Below the pieces are notes generated by a model that searched no databases, had not been told where the DNA came from, and saw only the letters and a program-made list of their open reading frames with translations. From Izhakiella australiensis (GTDB taxonomy: Bacteria; Pseudomonadota; Gammaproteobacteria; Enterobacterales; Enterobacteriaceae): DNA of 64,000 nt. Position 1 is the first letter of the stretch, and each line of letters starts with the position of its first letter. Location of the stretch: NCBI RefSeq assembly GCF_002006995.1, contig NZ_MRUL01000022.1:1-64000 (forward strand), in the 5' to 3' direction. A program made the translations under genes and the position numbers. Of this stretch, positions 8,900-17,933 are shown piece by piece.

Positions 8900-10123
8900 T
8901 CACTCGCGAAACAGCGCTGCCAGGTGCGGATTCAAAAACAAATTATCAGGATCGTTTTCACGGCGAATACGTTGAAAGCGGTGATAGTCAGGGTATAGCG
9001 CCTCGACCCGCTGTCGATCGAGAAAATGGAGTTTTCCCCAGTGAGGACGCGCATTGAACGGACGCAGCTCGGCATCGACTGCGCGTAAAAAATGCTGGTA
9101 ATCCCGGCCAATTTCGCCGGAAACCGAAAGCGACACGCTATCCCGGCCGTTCTGCGCCGACAAAAAGCCGCGATCGGCCTGTTGCCAACGCACCTGCAGC
9201 GGCGAAATCTGATCGGGAAATCGCTGTTTCATCAGGGTGCAGATAGCGGCCATCGCTGCGCGGGCGTCTGCGGCGCTGACCATATATTCCAGTTCATGAA
9301 ATTCTGCCACCGTGGTGCCATCAGGATAAATACGGTAGGCCCGGTCGGTACGGTTATTCATCTGGCCGGTCGGCTCATCACGACCATCGTCCGGCAGCTC
9401 GCGCAGCAGTTTGACAAAACAGTGGTCGGCCGGCACCTCGCCAAGCTTGTACAGCTGTGCAGAGCGAGCCGCAGGCATCCACCAGAAGGAAAAATGGCGA
9501 TACTCAGCCAGCAAATAATCCCACTGACGCAGCACCTCCGACAGCGGCAGAATGATATTTTCCTCCCGCAGTTTATATCGTTCGACCAGCTGCAAACCAA
9601 CGCGCAACACCGGACCAAGCATGCCAACCGCCACCTGACCGGCATAAAGCCACTCTGGCTGCGAGCGATCAATATCCACCACCTCGCCGAGGCCATTAAC
9701 AATGCGCAGGCTGGTTACCCGTGATGACAACGAGCCAAACTGCGTACCGGAGCCTTTCGTTCCGGTGGCAATCGCACCGGCGATGGTCTGAACGTCAATA
9801 TCCCCCTGATTGGCGATCGATAGTCCTGCCTGCCACAAGGGTTCGCCAAGATCGGCAATCCGCGTTCCTCCCCAGACTTCTGCGCAGCCACTGGACTTAT
9901 CGACGTTAATGACTCCACTTAGCGCCGACAGGTCCAGCAGCATTCCAGGCGTTTCGACCACCGGCGTAAACGAGTGACCGCTGCCCGCGACGCGTAGCGG
10001 CTGACGCTGGCTTACTGCCTGACGAATAGTGGTTATTGCCTGCTGCTCATTGAGCGGGCGCGCTATGCCAGCTGACGTAAAGCGCTGGTTGCCTCCCCAG
10101 TTTTGCCATGCGTGACGGGTCAT
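8900..10123 (-). CDS. FAD-dependent oxidase of the aldonolactone/alditol oxidase (VAO) family
   Basis: A 407-residue flavoprotein with an N-terminal FAD_binding_4 domain and a C-terminal D-arabinono-lactone-oxidase (ALO) domain. RVAGSGHSFTPV (about 44-55) holds the histidine (His50) that carries the covalent FAD in this family. VQTIAGAIATGTKGSG is the conserved FAD-loop segment. The C-terminal RPHWGKLH and the FQRIRRENDPDNLFLNPHL block are ALO hallmarks. Family members oxidise sugar lactones, alditols or polyols with oxygen. The start ATG at 10123 has a good ribosome site (CGGAGG). It lies upstream of the enolase gene on the same strand, separated by 100 bp containing the operon promoter. No D-amino-acid-oxidase-type flavoprotein occurs in the cluster, so this protein might fill the oxidation step. 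That would be new for the family and is only a guess. Confidence 0.8.
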   Translation of the reverse strand: MTRHAWQNWGGNQRFTSAGIARPLNEQQAITTIRQAVSQRQPLRVAGSGHSFTPVVETPGMLLDLSALSGVINVDKSSGCAEVWGGTRIADLGEPLWQAGLSIANQGDIDVQTIAGAIATGTKGSGTQFGSLSSRVTSLRIVNGLGEVVDIDRSQPEWLYAGQVAVGMLGPVLRVGLQLVERYKLREENIILPLSEVLRQWDYLLAEYRHFSFWWMPAARSAQLYKLGEVPADHCFVKLLRELPDDGRDEPTGQMNNRTDRAYRIYPDGTTVAEFHELEYMVSAADARAAMAAICTLMKQRFPDQISPLQVRWQQADRGFLSAQNGRDSVSLSVSGEIGRDYQHFLRAVDAELRPFNARPHWGKLHFLDRQRVEALYPDYHRFQRIRRENDPDNLFLNPHLAALFRE

Positions 10124-10266
10124 AAGTTTTTCCTCCGGGTGAGCGTCTGTTTTCGACTTGACTCACAAAATTGAAACAAACATGATGTAACCGGCTATCG
10201 GTTATCGATTACTATAAACTCTTACCAGCATCCATATCGAGTTTCAAGACTGTCAGGGGAACAAAC

Positions 10267-11202
10267 GTGGCACAGACACAATTGTTAAATCGTCAGGTAG
10301 CAAGAGATATGCGAGAAATAGAGAAGATGCCAGTTATTCCGCTGAGACATCACGGGCGTTGGGTTGCCGCTGCCATCATCATACTGGTTGCCGGCGGACT
10401 TATTATGTCGATGGTAACCAACCCGCGATTTCAGTGGACGGAGGTGGCGAAGTATCTGTTCGACCCTTCGATTCTTTCCGGATTGCTTACCACCATCTGG
10501 CTGACGCTGGCTGCGATGAGTATCGGTATCATACTGGGTACCACGCTGGCGCTGATGCGCATGTCGAAAAACCCGGTGCTGGAGACCATAGCCAACATCT
10601 ATTTATGGATGTTTCGCGGCACGCCATTGCTGGTGCAGCTCATTTTCTGGTTCAATCTGTCGGCGCTTTATCCGCAGATAACGCTCGGTTTTCCCATCGG
10701 CCCGAATCTCGGAACCTTCGACGCCAATACCTACATAACCGTTTACGTTGCCGCGCTACTCGGACTTGGACTTAATGAAGGCGCCTACATGTCGGAGATT
10801 GTGCGATCCGGGCTTAATTCGGTACCGACCGGCCAGCGTGAGGCGGCGGAAGCCCTTGGCATGTCAGGCTTTCGCGTCATGTTTCGCGTTATTTTGCCGC
10901 AGGCGATGAAGATGATTATCCCGCCAACGGGCAATCAGCTGATCGGCATGCTGAAAACCACCTCGCTGGTAAGCGTCATCGCGCTTGAAGAACTGCTCTA
11001 CTCCGCCCAGCTGATTTATACCGCCAATTTCCAGACCATCCCGCTGCTTATCGTCGCCTCTTTATGGTATCTGGCGTTGACCACCATTCTGACGCTTTTC
11101 CAGCACTTCCTTGAGCGCCATTTTGGCCGGGGCGATCGCCATTCTCAGGTCGCGTCCAGCTCTGCGCGCGAAGAAAGTAATGAAACAGAGAGGAGCGCTT
11201 AA
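10267..11202 (+). CDS. Polar amino acid ABC transporter permease (HisM/GlnP family)
   Basis: Inner-membrane permease subunit. A cytoplasmic N-terminus of about 35 residues is followed by a first TM, then the conserved five-TM module of the polar amino acid family starting near [18 protein letters not shown]. The EAA loop motif is clear: [25 protein letters not shown]. The start is GTG at 10267, preceded by the strong ribosome site AGGGGA; the first ATG is 14 codons further on and has no such site. It is the first gene of the plus-strand arm and is followed after one base by its ATPase. Only one permease and no periplasmic binding protein are encoded here, so a homodimeric channel with a binding protein supplied from elsewhere is likely. 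Hydroxyproline or its betaine as substrate is inferred from context. Confidence 0.88.
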   Translation: MAQTQLLNRQVARDMREIEKMPVIPLRHHGRWVAAAIIILVAGGLIMSMVTNPRFQWTEVAKYLFDPSILSGLLTTIWLTLAAMSIGIILGTTLALMRMSKNPVLETIANIYLWMFRGTPLLVQLIFWFNLSALYPQITLGFPIGPNLGTFDANTYITVYVAALLGLGLNEGAYMSEIVRSGLNSVPTGQREAAEALGMSGFRVMFRVILPQAMKMIIPPTGNQLIGMLKTTSLVSVIALEELLYSAQLIYTANFQTIPLLIVASLWYLALTTILTLFQHFLERHFGRGDRHSQVASSSAREESNETERSA

Positions 11203-11203
11203 T

Positions 11204-11995
11204 ATGACGGTTACCCCATCTCAGCCAGCGGCCGGTCAGCACGCGGTGGTTGCCCGTGGCGTCGAGAAAGCCTTCGGTCATCTGGCGGTGTTAAAAGGTA
11301 TCGACCTGACTATCGAATACGGCAAGGTGTGCTGCATCCTCGGCCCGTCCGGCTCCGGAAAAAGTACCTTGCTACGCTGTATGAATCACCTTGAACGCAT
11401 TGATAAAGGCCTGCTGCAGGTCGGAGGCAGCCTGGTTGGCTACCGCGAACACAACGGCAAGCTTTATGAGATGAAAAAGGCAGAAATAGCACGCCAGCGC
11501 GCCGATATCGGCATGGTTTTTCAGGGATTTAACCTGTTTCCTCATATGTCGGTACTGCAAAACATTATTGAAGCCCCGGTCGGGGTACGCAAAATCAATC
11601 GCCGCGAAGCCATCGAGCACGCCAGGCATCTGCTGTCAAAAGTCGGGCTGGCCGCGAAAGCCGATGCTTACCCCCGCACCCTTTCTGGCGGCCAACAACA
11701 GCGGGTTGCCATTGCCAGAGCGCTGGCGATGAAGCCACGCCTGATGCTGTTTGATGAACCCACCAGCGCGCTGGACCCCGAACTGGTTGGCGAAGTGCTT
11801 ACCGTAATGCGTGAACTGGCCGATGAGGGCATGACGATGGTCGTCGTTACGCACGAGCTGGGATTCGCCCGCGAAGTCAGCGATCAGGTGGTGTTTATGG
11901 ATAACGGCGTCATCGTTGAACAAGGCAACCCCGATCGCTTTTTTAACCACACGCAGCATGCCCGCGCCAAAGCATTCCTTGGCAAGGTTTTATAA
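11204..11995 (+). CDS. Polar amino acid ABC transporter ATP-binding protein (GlnQ/HisP family)
   Basis: Cytoplasmic ATPase partner of the preceding permease. It has Walker [11 protein letters not shown]-loop [12 protein letters not shown], signature LSGGQQQR and Walker [15 protein letters not shown], followed by the switch histidine in VVVTHE. The chosen ATG at 11204 follows the permease stop codon with one base between and has GAGGAG upstream. This gives 263 residues, normal for the family; an in-frame start 93 bases upstream would lie inside the permease gene and is rejected. The nearby aldehyde dehydrogenases begin 20 bp later, so transport and catabolism are probably one transcript. Confidence 0.92.
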   Translation: MTVTPSQPAAGQHAVVARGVEKAFGHLAVLKGIDLTIEYGKVCCILGPSGSGKSTLLRCMNHLERIDKGLLQVGGSLVGYREHNGKLYEMKKAEIARQRADIGMVFQGFNLFPHMSVLQNIIEAPVGVRKINRREAIEHARHLLSKVGLAAKADAYPRTLSGGQQQRVAIARALAMKPRLMLFDEPTSALDPELVGEVLTVMRELADEGMTMVVVTHELGFAREVSDQVVFMDNGVIVEQGNPDRFFNHTQHARAKAFLGKVL

Positions 11996-12015
11996 CTTAA
12001 CTGGCTGGAGTTTTT

Positions 12016-13488
12016 ATGACCGCGTTACCCGAAACAGTTCGTACCCGCGCTTTTATTAACGGTGAGTTTATTGATGCTGAAAATCAGGCGGTTTTCGATA
12101 ATTTTAATCCGGCAACCGGCAAGCTGCTAAACCAGATAGCCTTTTGCTCGCCCTCCGACGTTGATCGGGCGGTCAGCGCAGCGCGCGCGGCCTTTAATAG
12201 CGGCGTCTGGAGCCAGCTGGCACCGCGTGAGCGTAAACATATCCTGCTGAAATTCGCCGATCTTATTGATGCTAACGCCGCCGAGCTGGCGTTGCTTGAT
12301 TGCATTGACGCCGGCAAGCCGCTGTGGGACTGCGAAAATTTAGATCTGCCCGACGTTGCCAATAATATTCGCTGGTACGCCGAAGCTATCGATAAGGTTT
12401 TCGGCAAGGTCTCCCCTTCGGGCAGCGAAAATCTGGGCATTATCGTGCGTGAGGCGGTAGGCGTAGTCGGCATGGTGCTGCCGTGGAATTTTCCGGCGGG
12501 AACGCTTTCATGGAAAATTGCCCCGGCGCTGGCCGCGGGCAATGCCATCGTCGTTAAGCCTGCGGAGCTGGCCTCGCTGTCTGCGCTGCGCATCGCCGAG
12601 CTGGCCCATCAGGCCGGGATCCCGGCGGGCATATTTAACGTGGTGCCAGGCCATGGACACATTACCGGCAAGGCATTGGGGCTGCATCAGGACGTCGATA
12701 TGCTGACCTTTACCGGCTCCACGGAAATTGGCCGGCAGTTTCTGCGCTACGCCGCCGATAGCAACCTGAAAAAAGTGGTGCTGGAGTGTGGCGGAAAAAG
12801 CCCGCAAATCGTGATGCCGGATATGGCCGAACGGCTCGATGAGGTTGCTGAAAACCTGGCGAATGCCGCTTTCTGGAACATGGGGCAAAACTGCACCTGC
12901 GGCTCGCGTATTCTGGTGCATTCAGCGATTAAAAAACCCTTTATTGAGGCACTGATAAAAGCGGCTGAAGTATGGAAAGTCGGCCCGCCAACCGACCGCA
13001 GCAGCAAGCTGGGGCCGCTTATCGAAGCCCCGGCGTTAACGCGCGTTCTGGAAGCCATTGATGCGGCGAAAAAAGCCGGCGCTCGCGTCGTCACCGGCGG
13101 CAGTCAGGCACTCAAAGAGAGCGGCGGCTGGTTCGTGGAAGCCACAATTATTGATGACGTCATGCCTGACATGGCGCTGGCGCGGCAGGAAATTTTCGGA
13201 CCGGTGGTCGCCATCATCAGCTTTGACAGCGAAGACGAGGCGATTACGCTGGCTAACGACTCGACTTACGGGCTGGCCGCTACGCTATTTTCAAACGATA
13301 TCAATGTGGCCATACGTATGGCGCGCCAGATTCAAGCCGGCACCGTCGCGGTCAATGGCTATGGCGAGGGCGATATCACCACGCCTTTCGGCGGCTACAA
13401 AACCTCTGGTTTCGGCGGCTATGACAAAGGCATTGAAGCATTCGATCAATACACGCAGCTGAAAACTATCTGGGTATCGTTGAGCTAA
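12016..13488 (+). CDS. NAD(P)-dependent aldehyde dehydrogenase (PuuC-like)
   Basis: Complete 490-residue ALDH-superfamily enzyme. The substrate-anchoring Asn157 (PWNFP), general-base Glu257 (LECGGKSP) and catalytic Cys293 in GQNCTCGSR (a second Cys at 295 is common in this subgroup) are all present. The nucleotide fold motif FTGSTEIGR lies near 232-240. It most resembles the PuuC / 4-(gamma-glutamylamino)butanal and betaine-aldehyde type dehydrogenases, which oxidise amino-aldehydes. It is preceded by a CTGGAG ribosome site and sits 20 bp after the ABC ATPase, with a second ALDH behind it. Two ALDHs in one operon suggest two aldehyde intermediates, for example from hydroxyproline and from a betaine or side product. 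The substrate is not readable. Confidence 0.88.
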   Translation: MTALPETVRTRAFINGEFIDAENQAVFDNFNPATGKLLNQIAFCSPSDVDRAVSAARAAFNSGVWSQLAPRERKHILLKFADLIDANAAELALLDCIDAGKPLWDCENLDLPDVANNIRWYAEAIDKVFGKVSPSGSENLGIIVREAVGVVGMVLPWNFPAGTLSWKIAPALAAGNAIVVKPAELASLSALRIAELAHQAGIPAGIFNVVPGHGHITGKALGLHQDVDMLTFTGSTEIGRQFLRYAADSNLKKVVLECGGKSPQIVMPDMAERLDEVAENLANAAFWNMGQNCTCGSRILVHSAIKKPFIEALIKAAEVWKVGPPTDRSSKLGPLIEAPALTRVLEAIDAAKKAGARVVTGGSQALKESGGWFVEATIIDDVMPDMALARQEIFGPVVAIISFDSEDEAITLANDSTYGLAATLFSNDINVAIRMARQIQAGTVAVNGYGEGDITTPFGGYKTSGFGGYDKGIEAFDQYTQLKTIWVSLS

Positions 13489-13528
13489 CTGCGACCAGCT
13501 GACTTATCAGAGCAGAGGCGAGGAAAAA

Positions 13529-15109
13529 ATGAATCTTACCGGACAAAACTTTATTCATGGCGAACGCAGCGGCGAAAGCCGTGAGATGCTGGTCAGCTAT
13601 GATGCCCACAGCGGTGAAGCGTTACCCTGGAGTTTTCATCAGGCCAGCAGCGAAGAGGCCGCTGCCGCCTGCGTTGCCGCCGGCCAGGCATTTGACGCCT
13701 ACCAGGCAACTCCGCCGCATCAGCGCGCGCGTTTTCTGGATAATATTGCCGATGAACTGGATGCGCTGGATGATGAATTCATCCGGCTGGTTATGCGTGA
13801 AACGGCGCTACCAGAAGGGCGCATTCGCGGCGAAAGAGCCAGAACCAGCGGCCAGATGCGCCTGTTTGCCAGCGTGCTGCGCCGTGGCGATTACCTGGGC
13901 GCCCGCATCGACCTGGCATTAAACGATCGTAAACCCCTGCCCCGGCCGGATTTGCGTCAGATGAAACGCGGCGTCGGCCCGGTCGCCGTTTTCGGCGCCA
14001 GCAATTTTCCGCTGGCGTTTTCAACCGCCGGGGGAGATACCGCCGCCGCCCTTGCCGCCGGCTGCCCGGTCGTAATGAAAGCCCACAGCGGCCATATGGC
14101 AACCGCCGAATGCGTCGCGCTTGCCATTAGCCGGGCGGTCAGCAAAAGCGCAATGCCAGCTGGCGTATTCAATATGATTTTCGGCGCCGGTATTGGCGAG
14201 GTGGTGGTTCGTCACCCGGCGATCCAGGCTGTCGGCTTCACCGGTTCGTTAAAAGGCGGTCGGGCGCTGTGTGATATGGCCGCGGCCAGGCCGCAGCCGA
14301 TCCCGGTATTTGCTGAGATGAGCAGCATCAATCCGATGATTTTACTACCCGACGCGCTGCAAAATCGCGGCGAGCAAATTGCCCGTGAGCTCAGCGAATC
14401 GGTGGTGATGGGTTGCGGACAGTTTTGCACAAATCCAGGTATTTTCATTGCCATCCGCTCAGCGGCGTTCAGTCAGTTTCTGCAGACCATGGCCAGCTAT
14501 ATAGCACAAAGCGCGCCGCAGACAATGCTGAATAAAGGGGTATTAAGCAGCTACGAAAAAGGTCTGAACCAACTTCATCATCATCCGGCACTCAGCCATC
14601 TTGCCGGAGCGCCGCAAAAGGGGGACCAGGCATATCCACAGCTATTTAAAGCACAGGCCAGCCTGCTGATCGATGGCGATGCGCTGTTGCAGGAGGAAGT
14701 TTTCGGACCGGTTACCATTGCTATCGAAGTCGATGACCAACAGCAGCTGACTCAGGCTCTGGGTGGGCTGCGCGGGCAGTTGACGGCAACGTTAATTGGC
14801 GAGCCTGAAGATCTGCATCATTTCTCCACGCTGGTGCCGCTGCTGGAACAAAAAGCGGGACGCCTGCTGATCAATGGCTATCCCACCGGCGTGGAAGTTA
14901 GCGATGCGATGGTCCATGGCGGCCCCTACCCGGCAACCTCCGACGCACGCGGTACCTCAGTTGGAACCCTGGCAATCGATCGCTTCTTGCGCCCGGTGTG
15001 TTACCAGAACTATCCCGATGCGCTGCTGCCGGACCCGTTAAAAAACGCCAATCCGTTGCACATCACCCGCCTGGTTAATGGCGCCTGGTCCGACGCTGCT
15101 CTGGAGTGA
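13529..15109 (+). CDS. 2-oxoglutarate semialdehyde dehydrogenase (NADP-type ALDH)
   Basis: A 526-residue ALDH of the ketoglutarate-semialdehyde dehydrogenase type found in hydroxyproline, xylonate and arabinonate pathways, producing 2-oxoglutarate. Seen residues are Asn159 (FGASNFPLAFS), Glu263 (FAEMSSINP) and Cys300 (GQFCTNPG). The conserved GERARTSGQMRLFA segment (about 101-114) and the C-terminal NGYPTGVEVSDAMVHGGPYPAT block are typical of this subgroup and distinguish it from the preceding PuuC-like ALDH. It starts 40 bp after that gene, with GAGGCGAGG upstream. It links the locus to central carbon metabolism and is the strongest single argument that the deaminase product is 2-oxoglutarate semialdehyde. 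Confidence 0.88.
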   Translation: MNLTGQNFIHGERSGESREMLVSYDAHSGEALPWSFHQASSEEAAAACVAAGQAFDAYQATPPHQRARFLDNIADELDALDDEFIRLVMRETALPEGRIRGERARTSGQMRLFASVLRRGDYLGARIDLALNDRKPLPRPDLRQMKRGVGPVAVFGASNFPLAFSTAGGDTAAALAAGCPVVMKAHSGHMATAECVALAISRAVSKSAMPAGVFNMIFGAGIGEVVVRHPAIQAVGFTGSLKGGRALCDMAAARPQPIPVFAEMSSINPMILLPDALQNRGEQIARELSESVVMGCGQFCTNPGIFIAIRSAAFSQFLQTMASYIAQSAPQTMLNKGVLSSYEKGLNQLHHHPALSHLAGAPQKGDQAYPQLFKAQASLLIDGDALLQEEVFGPVTIAIEVDDQQQLTQALGGLRGQLTATLIGEPEDLHHFSTLVPLLEQKAGRLLINGYPTGVEVSDAMVHGGPYPATSDARGTSVGTLAIDRFLRPVCYQNYPDALLPDPLKNANPLHITRLVNGAWSDAALE

Positions 15110-15118
15110 GATCTTGCC

Positions 15119-15154
15119 TGCGCTATGCTGTGGTAATCGACCCGGCATAGCGCA
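15119..15154. terminator. 10-bp perfect inverted repeat behind the ALDH gene
   Basis: TGCGCTATGC (15119-15128) and GCATAGCGCA (15145-15154) flank a 16-base loop ten bases after the ALDH stop codon. Position suggests transcript termination or 3'-end protection. No T-run follows directly. Most of the 429-bp gap to iutA shows nothing else apart from the Fur box near its middle. Confidence 0.45.
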
Positions 15155-15329
15155 TTGCTGGCAAAACAACCTGGTTTTTCTGCTCTGCTTGCACTCCCCC
15201 GGCTAGCCCCTGCCCCTTGCCACACCATCTAAAACAACACGAAACACATGGAAATATATGCAATTAAATCATCGACATGATGAAACAAAATATTTCTAAA
15301 AAGATTGAATATGTAACAACAATCATTAT

Positions 15330-15348
15330 TATATCGATAATCATTATC
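15330..15348 (+). promoter_or_regulatory. Fur box upstream of iutA
   Basis: TATATCGATAATCATTATC matches 16 of 19 positions of the Fur consensus. All mismatches are at its left end, where an additional AATCATTATT lies just upstream, so two Fur dimers may bind. A possible -35 (TTGAAT, 15305-15310) places the box over the likely promoter. The start codon of iutA is about 190 bp downstream, leaving a long leader. Iron repression of the receptor is inferred from this site. Confidence 0.75.
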
Positions 15349-15538
15349 ACCCATAACGATACGGCTGCTCTGCTGCGCCGTTGCGGTACCTGCCCGCAAC
15401 TCTGGCGATAGCGCCGGGCATGTCGCAAAACAACACTGAATCTACTTAACACCGCCAGAGCGTTTGCGCCACGGCTAACCGGCCCAATGATTGACGCCAT
15501 AACGACGATTTCTATCAAGACCATCAGGAATAAAAAGA

Positions 15539-17728
15539 ATGAAGCAACGCTATCTCTGGGTTTTAAATCCTTGTTTACTTGCAATACTTCCGGCCAGTGC
15601 CTGGGCTGAGGAACAAAAGGAGCATCAGTTAGTGGTCAGCGCCAGCCGCGCCCAGCGCAGCGTTGAGGATATGGCGCAAACCACCTGGATTATTGAACAG
15701 GCAGAGATTGAACAGCAGGTTCAGGGAGGAAAGGAGCTTAAAGAAGTGTTAGCGCAGCTGATCCCAGGAATGGATGTCAGCAGTCAGGGGCGAACAAACT
15801 ACGGCATGAATATGCGCGGCCGCTCAATGATGGTAATGGTTGATGGCGTGCGCCTGAACTCATCGCGCAGCGATAGCCGCCAGCTGGACGCCATCGATCC
15901 CTTTAACATTGAGCGCATTGAGGTGCTCTCCGGCGCAACCTCGTTGTATGGCGGCGGCAGCACCGGCGGCTTAATTAATATCGTGACGAAAAAAGGCCAG
16001 GTGGAAAAACAGGTCGAACTGCAAACCGGCGTTAAAAGCGGCTTCAATAGCCGCAGCGATCGCGACGAGAACGTTGCGGCCGCAGTAAGCGGCGGTAATA
16101 ACAATGCATCAGGGCGACTCTCCGTCGCCTGGCAACGCTACGGCGGCTGGTATGACGGCAATGGCGACGAAACCATTATTGATAATACGCAGACCGGATT
16201 GCAGTATTCCGATCGCCTCGATGTGATGGCAACCGGGAGCCTGAAAATCGACGAGCATCAGCAAATTGCGCTGACCTCGCAGTATTACAAAAGCCAGTCC
16301 GATGGTCGGCACGGCTTATTTTTGGGTGAAAACTTCTCGGCGGTTACCGGCAACGCCAGCGCCTATAACAAGGGCAACCTTGACTCCGATCGCCTGCCGG
16401 GAACCGAGCGTCATCTGATTAACCTCACTTATTCAAACAGCGATTTCTGGGGACAGGATCTGGTGGCCCAGGTCTATTACCGCGATGAGAGCCTGACATT
16501 TTACCCCTTCCCTACGCTGTCGCGTAACGCGGTGACCAGCATCGGCGCTTCGCAGCAAAAAACCGATTTTTACGGCGGCAAATTCACCGTCAACAGTAAA
16601 CCGCTGGACGCGCTTAACCTGACATGGGGGCTGGATGTTGATCACGAAACCTTTACCGCTAATCAGCAGTTCTTCAACCTTGAGCGCGCGGCCGCCAGTG
16701 GCGGTATGGTGCTGGATAATGCCTATAATGTTGGTCGCTATCCCGATTACAGCATTACTAACTTTGCGCCCTTCCTGCAAACCAGCTACGACATCAGCGC
16801 GGTTACCCTGAGTGCCGGCGTGCGCTATCAGTACACCGAAAACACCGTCGACGACTTTGTCGGTTATCCCCAGCAACAGGCTATCGCCAACGGAACAGCA
16901 CGTTCGGCAGAGGCGGTCCCCGGCGGCAAAACCAATTACAACAACCTGCTGTTTAACGCCGGTATCGTCGGACATATCAGCGACAGGCAGCAGCTCTGGT
17001 TCAACTTCTCACAGGGCTTCGAGATACCCGACCTGGCTAAATATTACGGCGCAGGAAACTATCAGCTGGTTAACGGGCAATACCGGTTAATAAACAGCGT
17101 TAACGTCAATGATTCAAAGCTGGATGGTATTAAGGTCGACGCCTATGAAATTGGCTGGCGCTATACGGGCGACAGTTTGCGCAGCCAGCTGGCAACCTAT
17201 TATTCGCAGTCTGACCGGACGATTAATATTAACAAGAACGATATGACTATCAGTCTGGAAAACGATAAGCGGCGTATTTATGGCGTGGAGGGCCAGGTCG
17301 ATTATTTCTTCACTGACAGCGACTGGAGCACCGGCGCGAATTTTAATCTCATCAAATCGGAAACCCGACAGAACGGCAACTGGCGCAAGCTTAGCGTCGA
17401 CAGTGCCAGCCCGTCCAAAGCCAGCGCCTGGCTAAGCTGGGCGCCAGATAATTGGGCACTGCGATTACAGGGTACGCAAACTTTCGATGTCTCTGACGCC
17501 GCGGGCAATAAAATCGACGGTTATGGCACTGTCGATTTCCTCAGCAGCTACCAATTCCCTGTCGGTAAGCTCAGCTTCAGCATTGAAAACCTGCTGGATA
17601 AAGATTACGCCACCGTCTGGGGTCAACGCGCGCCCGGTCTCTATAGTCCGACCTATGGTGCTGCTGACCTCTACACCTATAAAGGACGCGGCCGTACTTT
17701 TGGCCTGAACTACTCGCTGGTGTTTTAA
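15539..17728 (+). CDS. iutA: TonB-dependent ferric aerobactin receptor homologue
   Basis: Outer-membrane gated barrel importing a ferric hydroxamate-citrate siderophore with energy from TonB. It has a signal peptide ending near ASAWA, a plug domain from about residue 40, the conserved YGGGSTGGLINIVTKKG stretch closing the plug core, and a 22-strand barrel ending in aromatic Phe (LNYSLVF). The sequence is close to IutA throughout as I recall it (NYGMNMRGR, VDGVRLNSSRSDSRQLDAIDPFN, KGRGRTFGLNYS). Length 729 is normal. Aerobactin synthesis genes (iucABCD) are not adjacent, so the cell may pirate aerobactin or use it for a related siderophore. The Fur box upstream supports iron regulation. The start ATG has AGGA nine bases upstream. 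Confidence 0.9.
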   Translation: MKQRYLWVLNPCLLAILPASAWAEEQKEHQLVVSASRAQRSVEDMAQTTWIIEQAEIEQQVQGGKELKEVLAQLIPGMDVSSQGRTNYGMNMRGRSMMVMVDGVRLNSSRSDSRQLDAIDPFNIERIEVLSGATSLYGGGSTGGLINIVTKKGQVEKQVELQTGVKSGFNSRSDRDENVAAAVSGGNNNASGRLSVAWQRYGGWYDGNGDETIIDNTQTGLQYSDRLDVMATGSLKIDEHQQIALTSQYYKSQSDGRHGLFLGENFSAVTGNASAYNKGNLDSDRLPGTERHLINLTYSNSDFWGQDLVAQVYYRDESLTFYPFPTLSRNAVTSIGASQQKTDFYGGKFTVNSKPLDALNLTWGLDVDHETFTANQQFFNLERAAASGGMVLDNAYNVGRYPDYSITNFAPFLQTSYDISAVTLSAGVRYQYTENTVDDFVGYPQQQAIANGTARSAEAVPGGKTNYNNLLFNAGIVGHISDRQQLWFNFSQGFEIPDLAKYYGAGNYQLVNGQYRLINSVNVNDSKLDGIKVDAYEIGWRYTGDSLRSQLATYYSQSDRTININKNDMTISLENDKRRIYGVEGQVDYFFTDSDWSTGANFNLIKSETRQNGNWRKLSVDSASPSKASAWLSWAPDNWALRLQGTQTFDVSDAAGNKIDGYGTVDFLSSYQFPVGKLSFSIENLLDKDYATVWGQRAPGLYSPTYGAADLYTYKGRGRTFGLNYSLVF

Positions 17729-17740
17729 GGTCGCGCGCGC

Positions 17741-17780
17741 TCAGCATTTATTCCCCGGCTAACGACGCAATAAATGCTGA
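17741..17780. terminator. 12-bp perfect inverted repeat after iutA
   Basis: TCAGCATTTATT (17741-17752) pairs with AATAAATGCTGA (17769-17780) around a 16-base loop, starting 12 bases after the iutA stop codon. It is probably the 3' end of the receptor transcript. There is no T-run beyond it, so the termination mechanism is uncertain. Confidence 0.5.
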
Positions 17781-17933
17781 CCGCCGTGTCAGATCAATCC
17801 TCGTCAAATAGTGGGTTGCCGCCAATAGGTTGATCCTTATCAAGCGGCTGCGGGGCAAAACAGCGCTTAATGTTGGCGCTTTTTGCCACTTTTCGCACTT
17901 GCTTTTTTCGCCGCTCTATTCTGGGAGATCAAG

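Noticed and set aside
9092-9724. 210-codon plus-strand open frame
   Set aside because: Antisense to the ALO-family oxidase gene and without recognisable domains.
15110-15538. Additional small gene before iutA
   Set aside because: The frame at 15264-15584 on the minus strand crosses the Fur box and the iutA start and has no ribosome site or homology.
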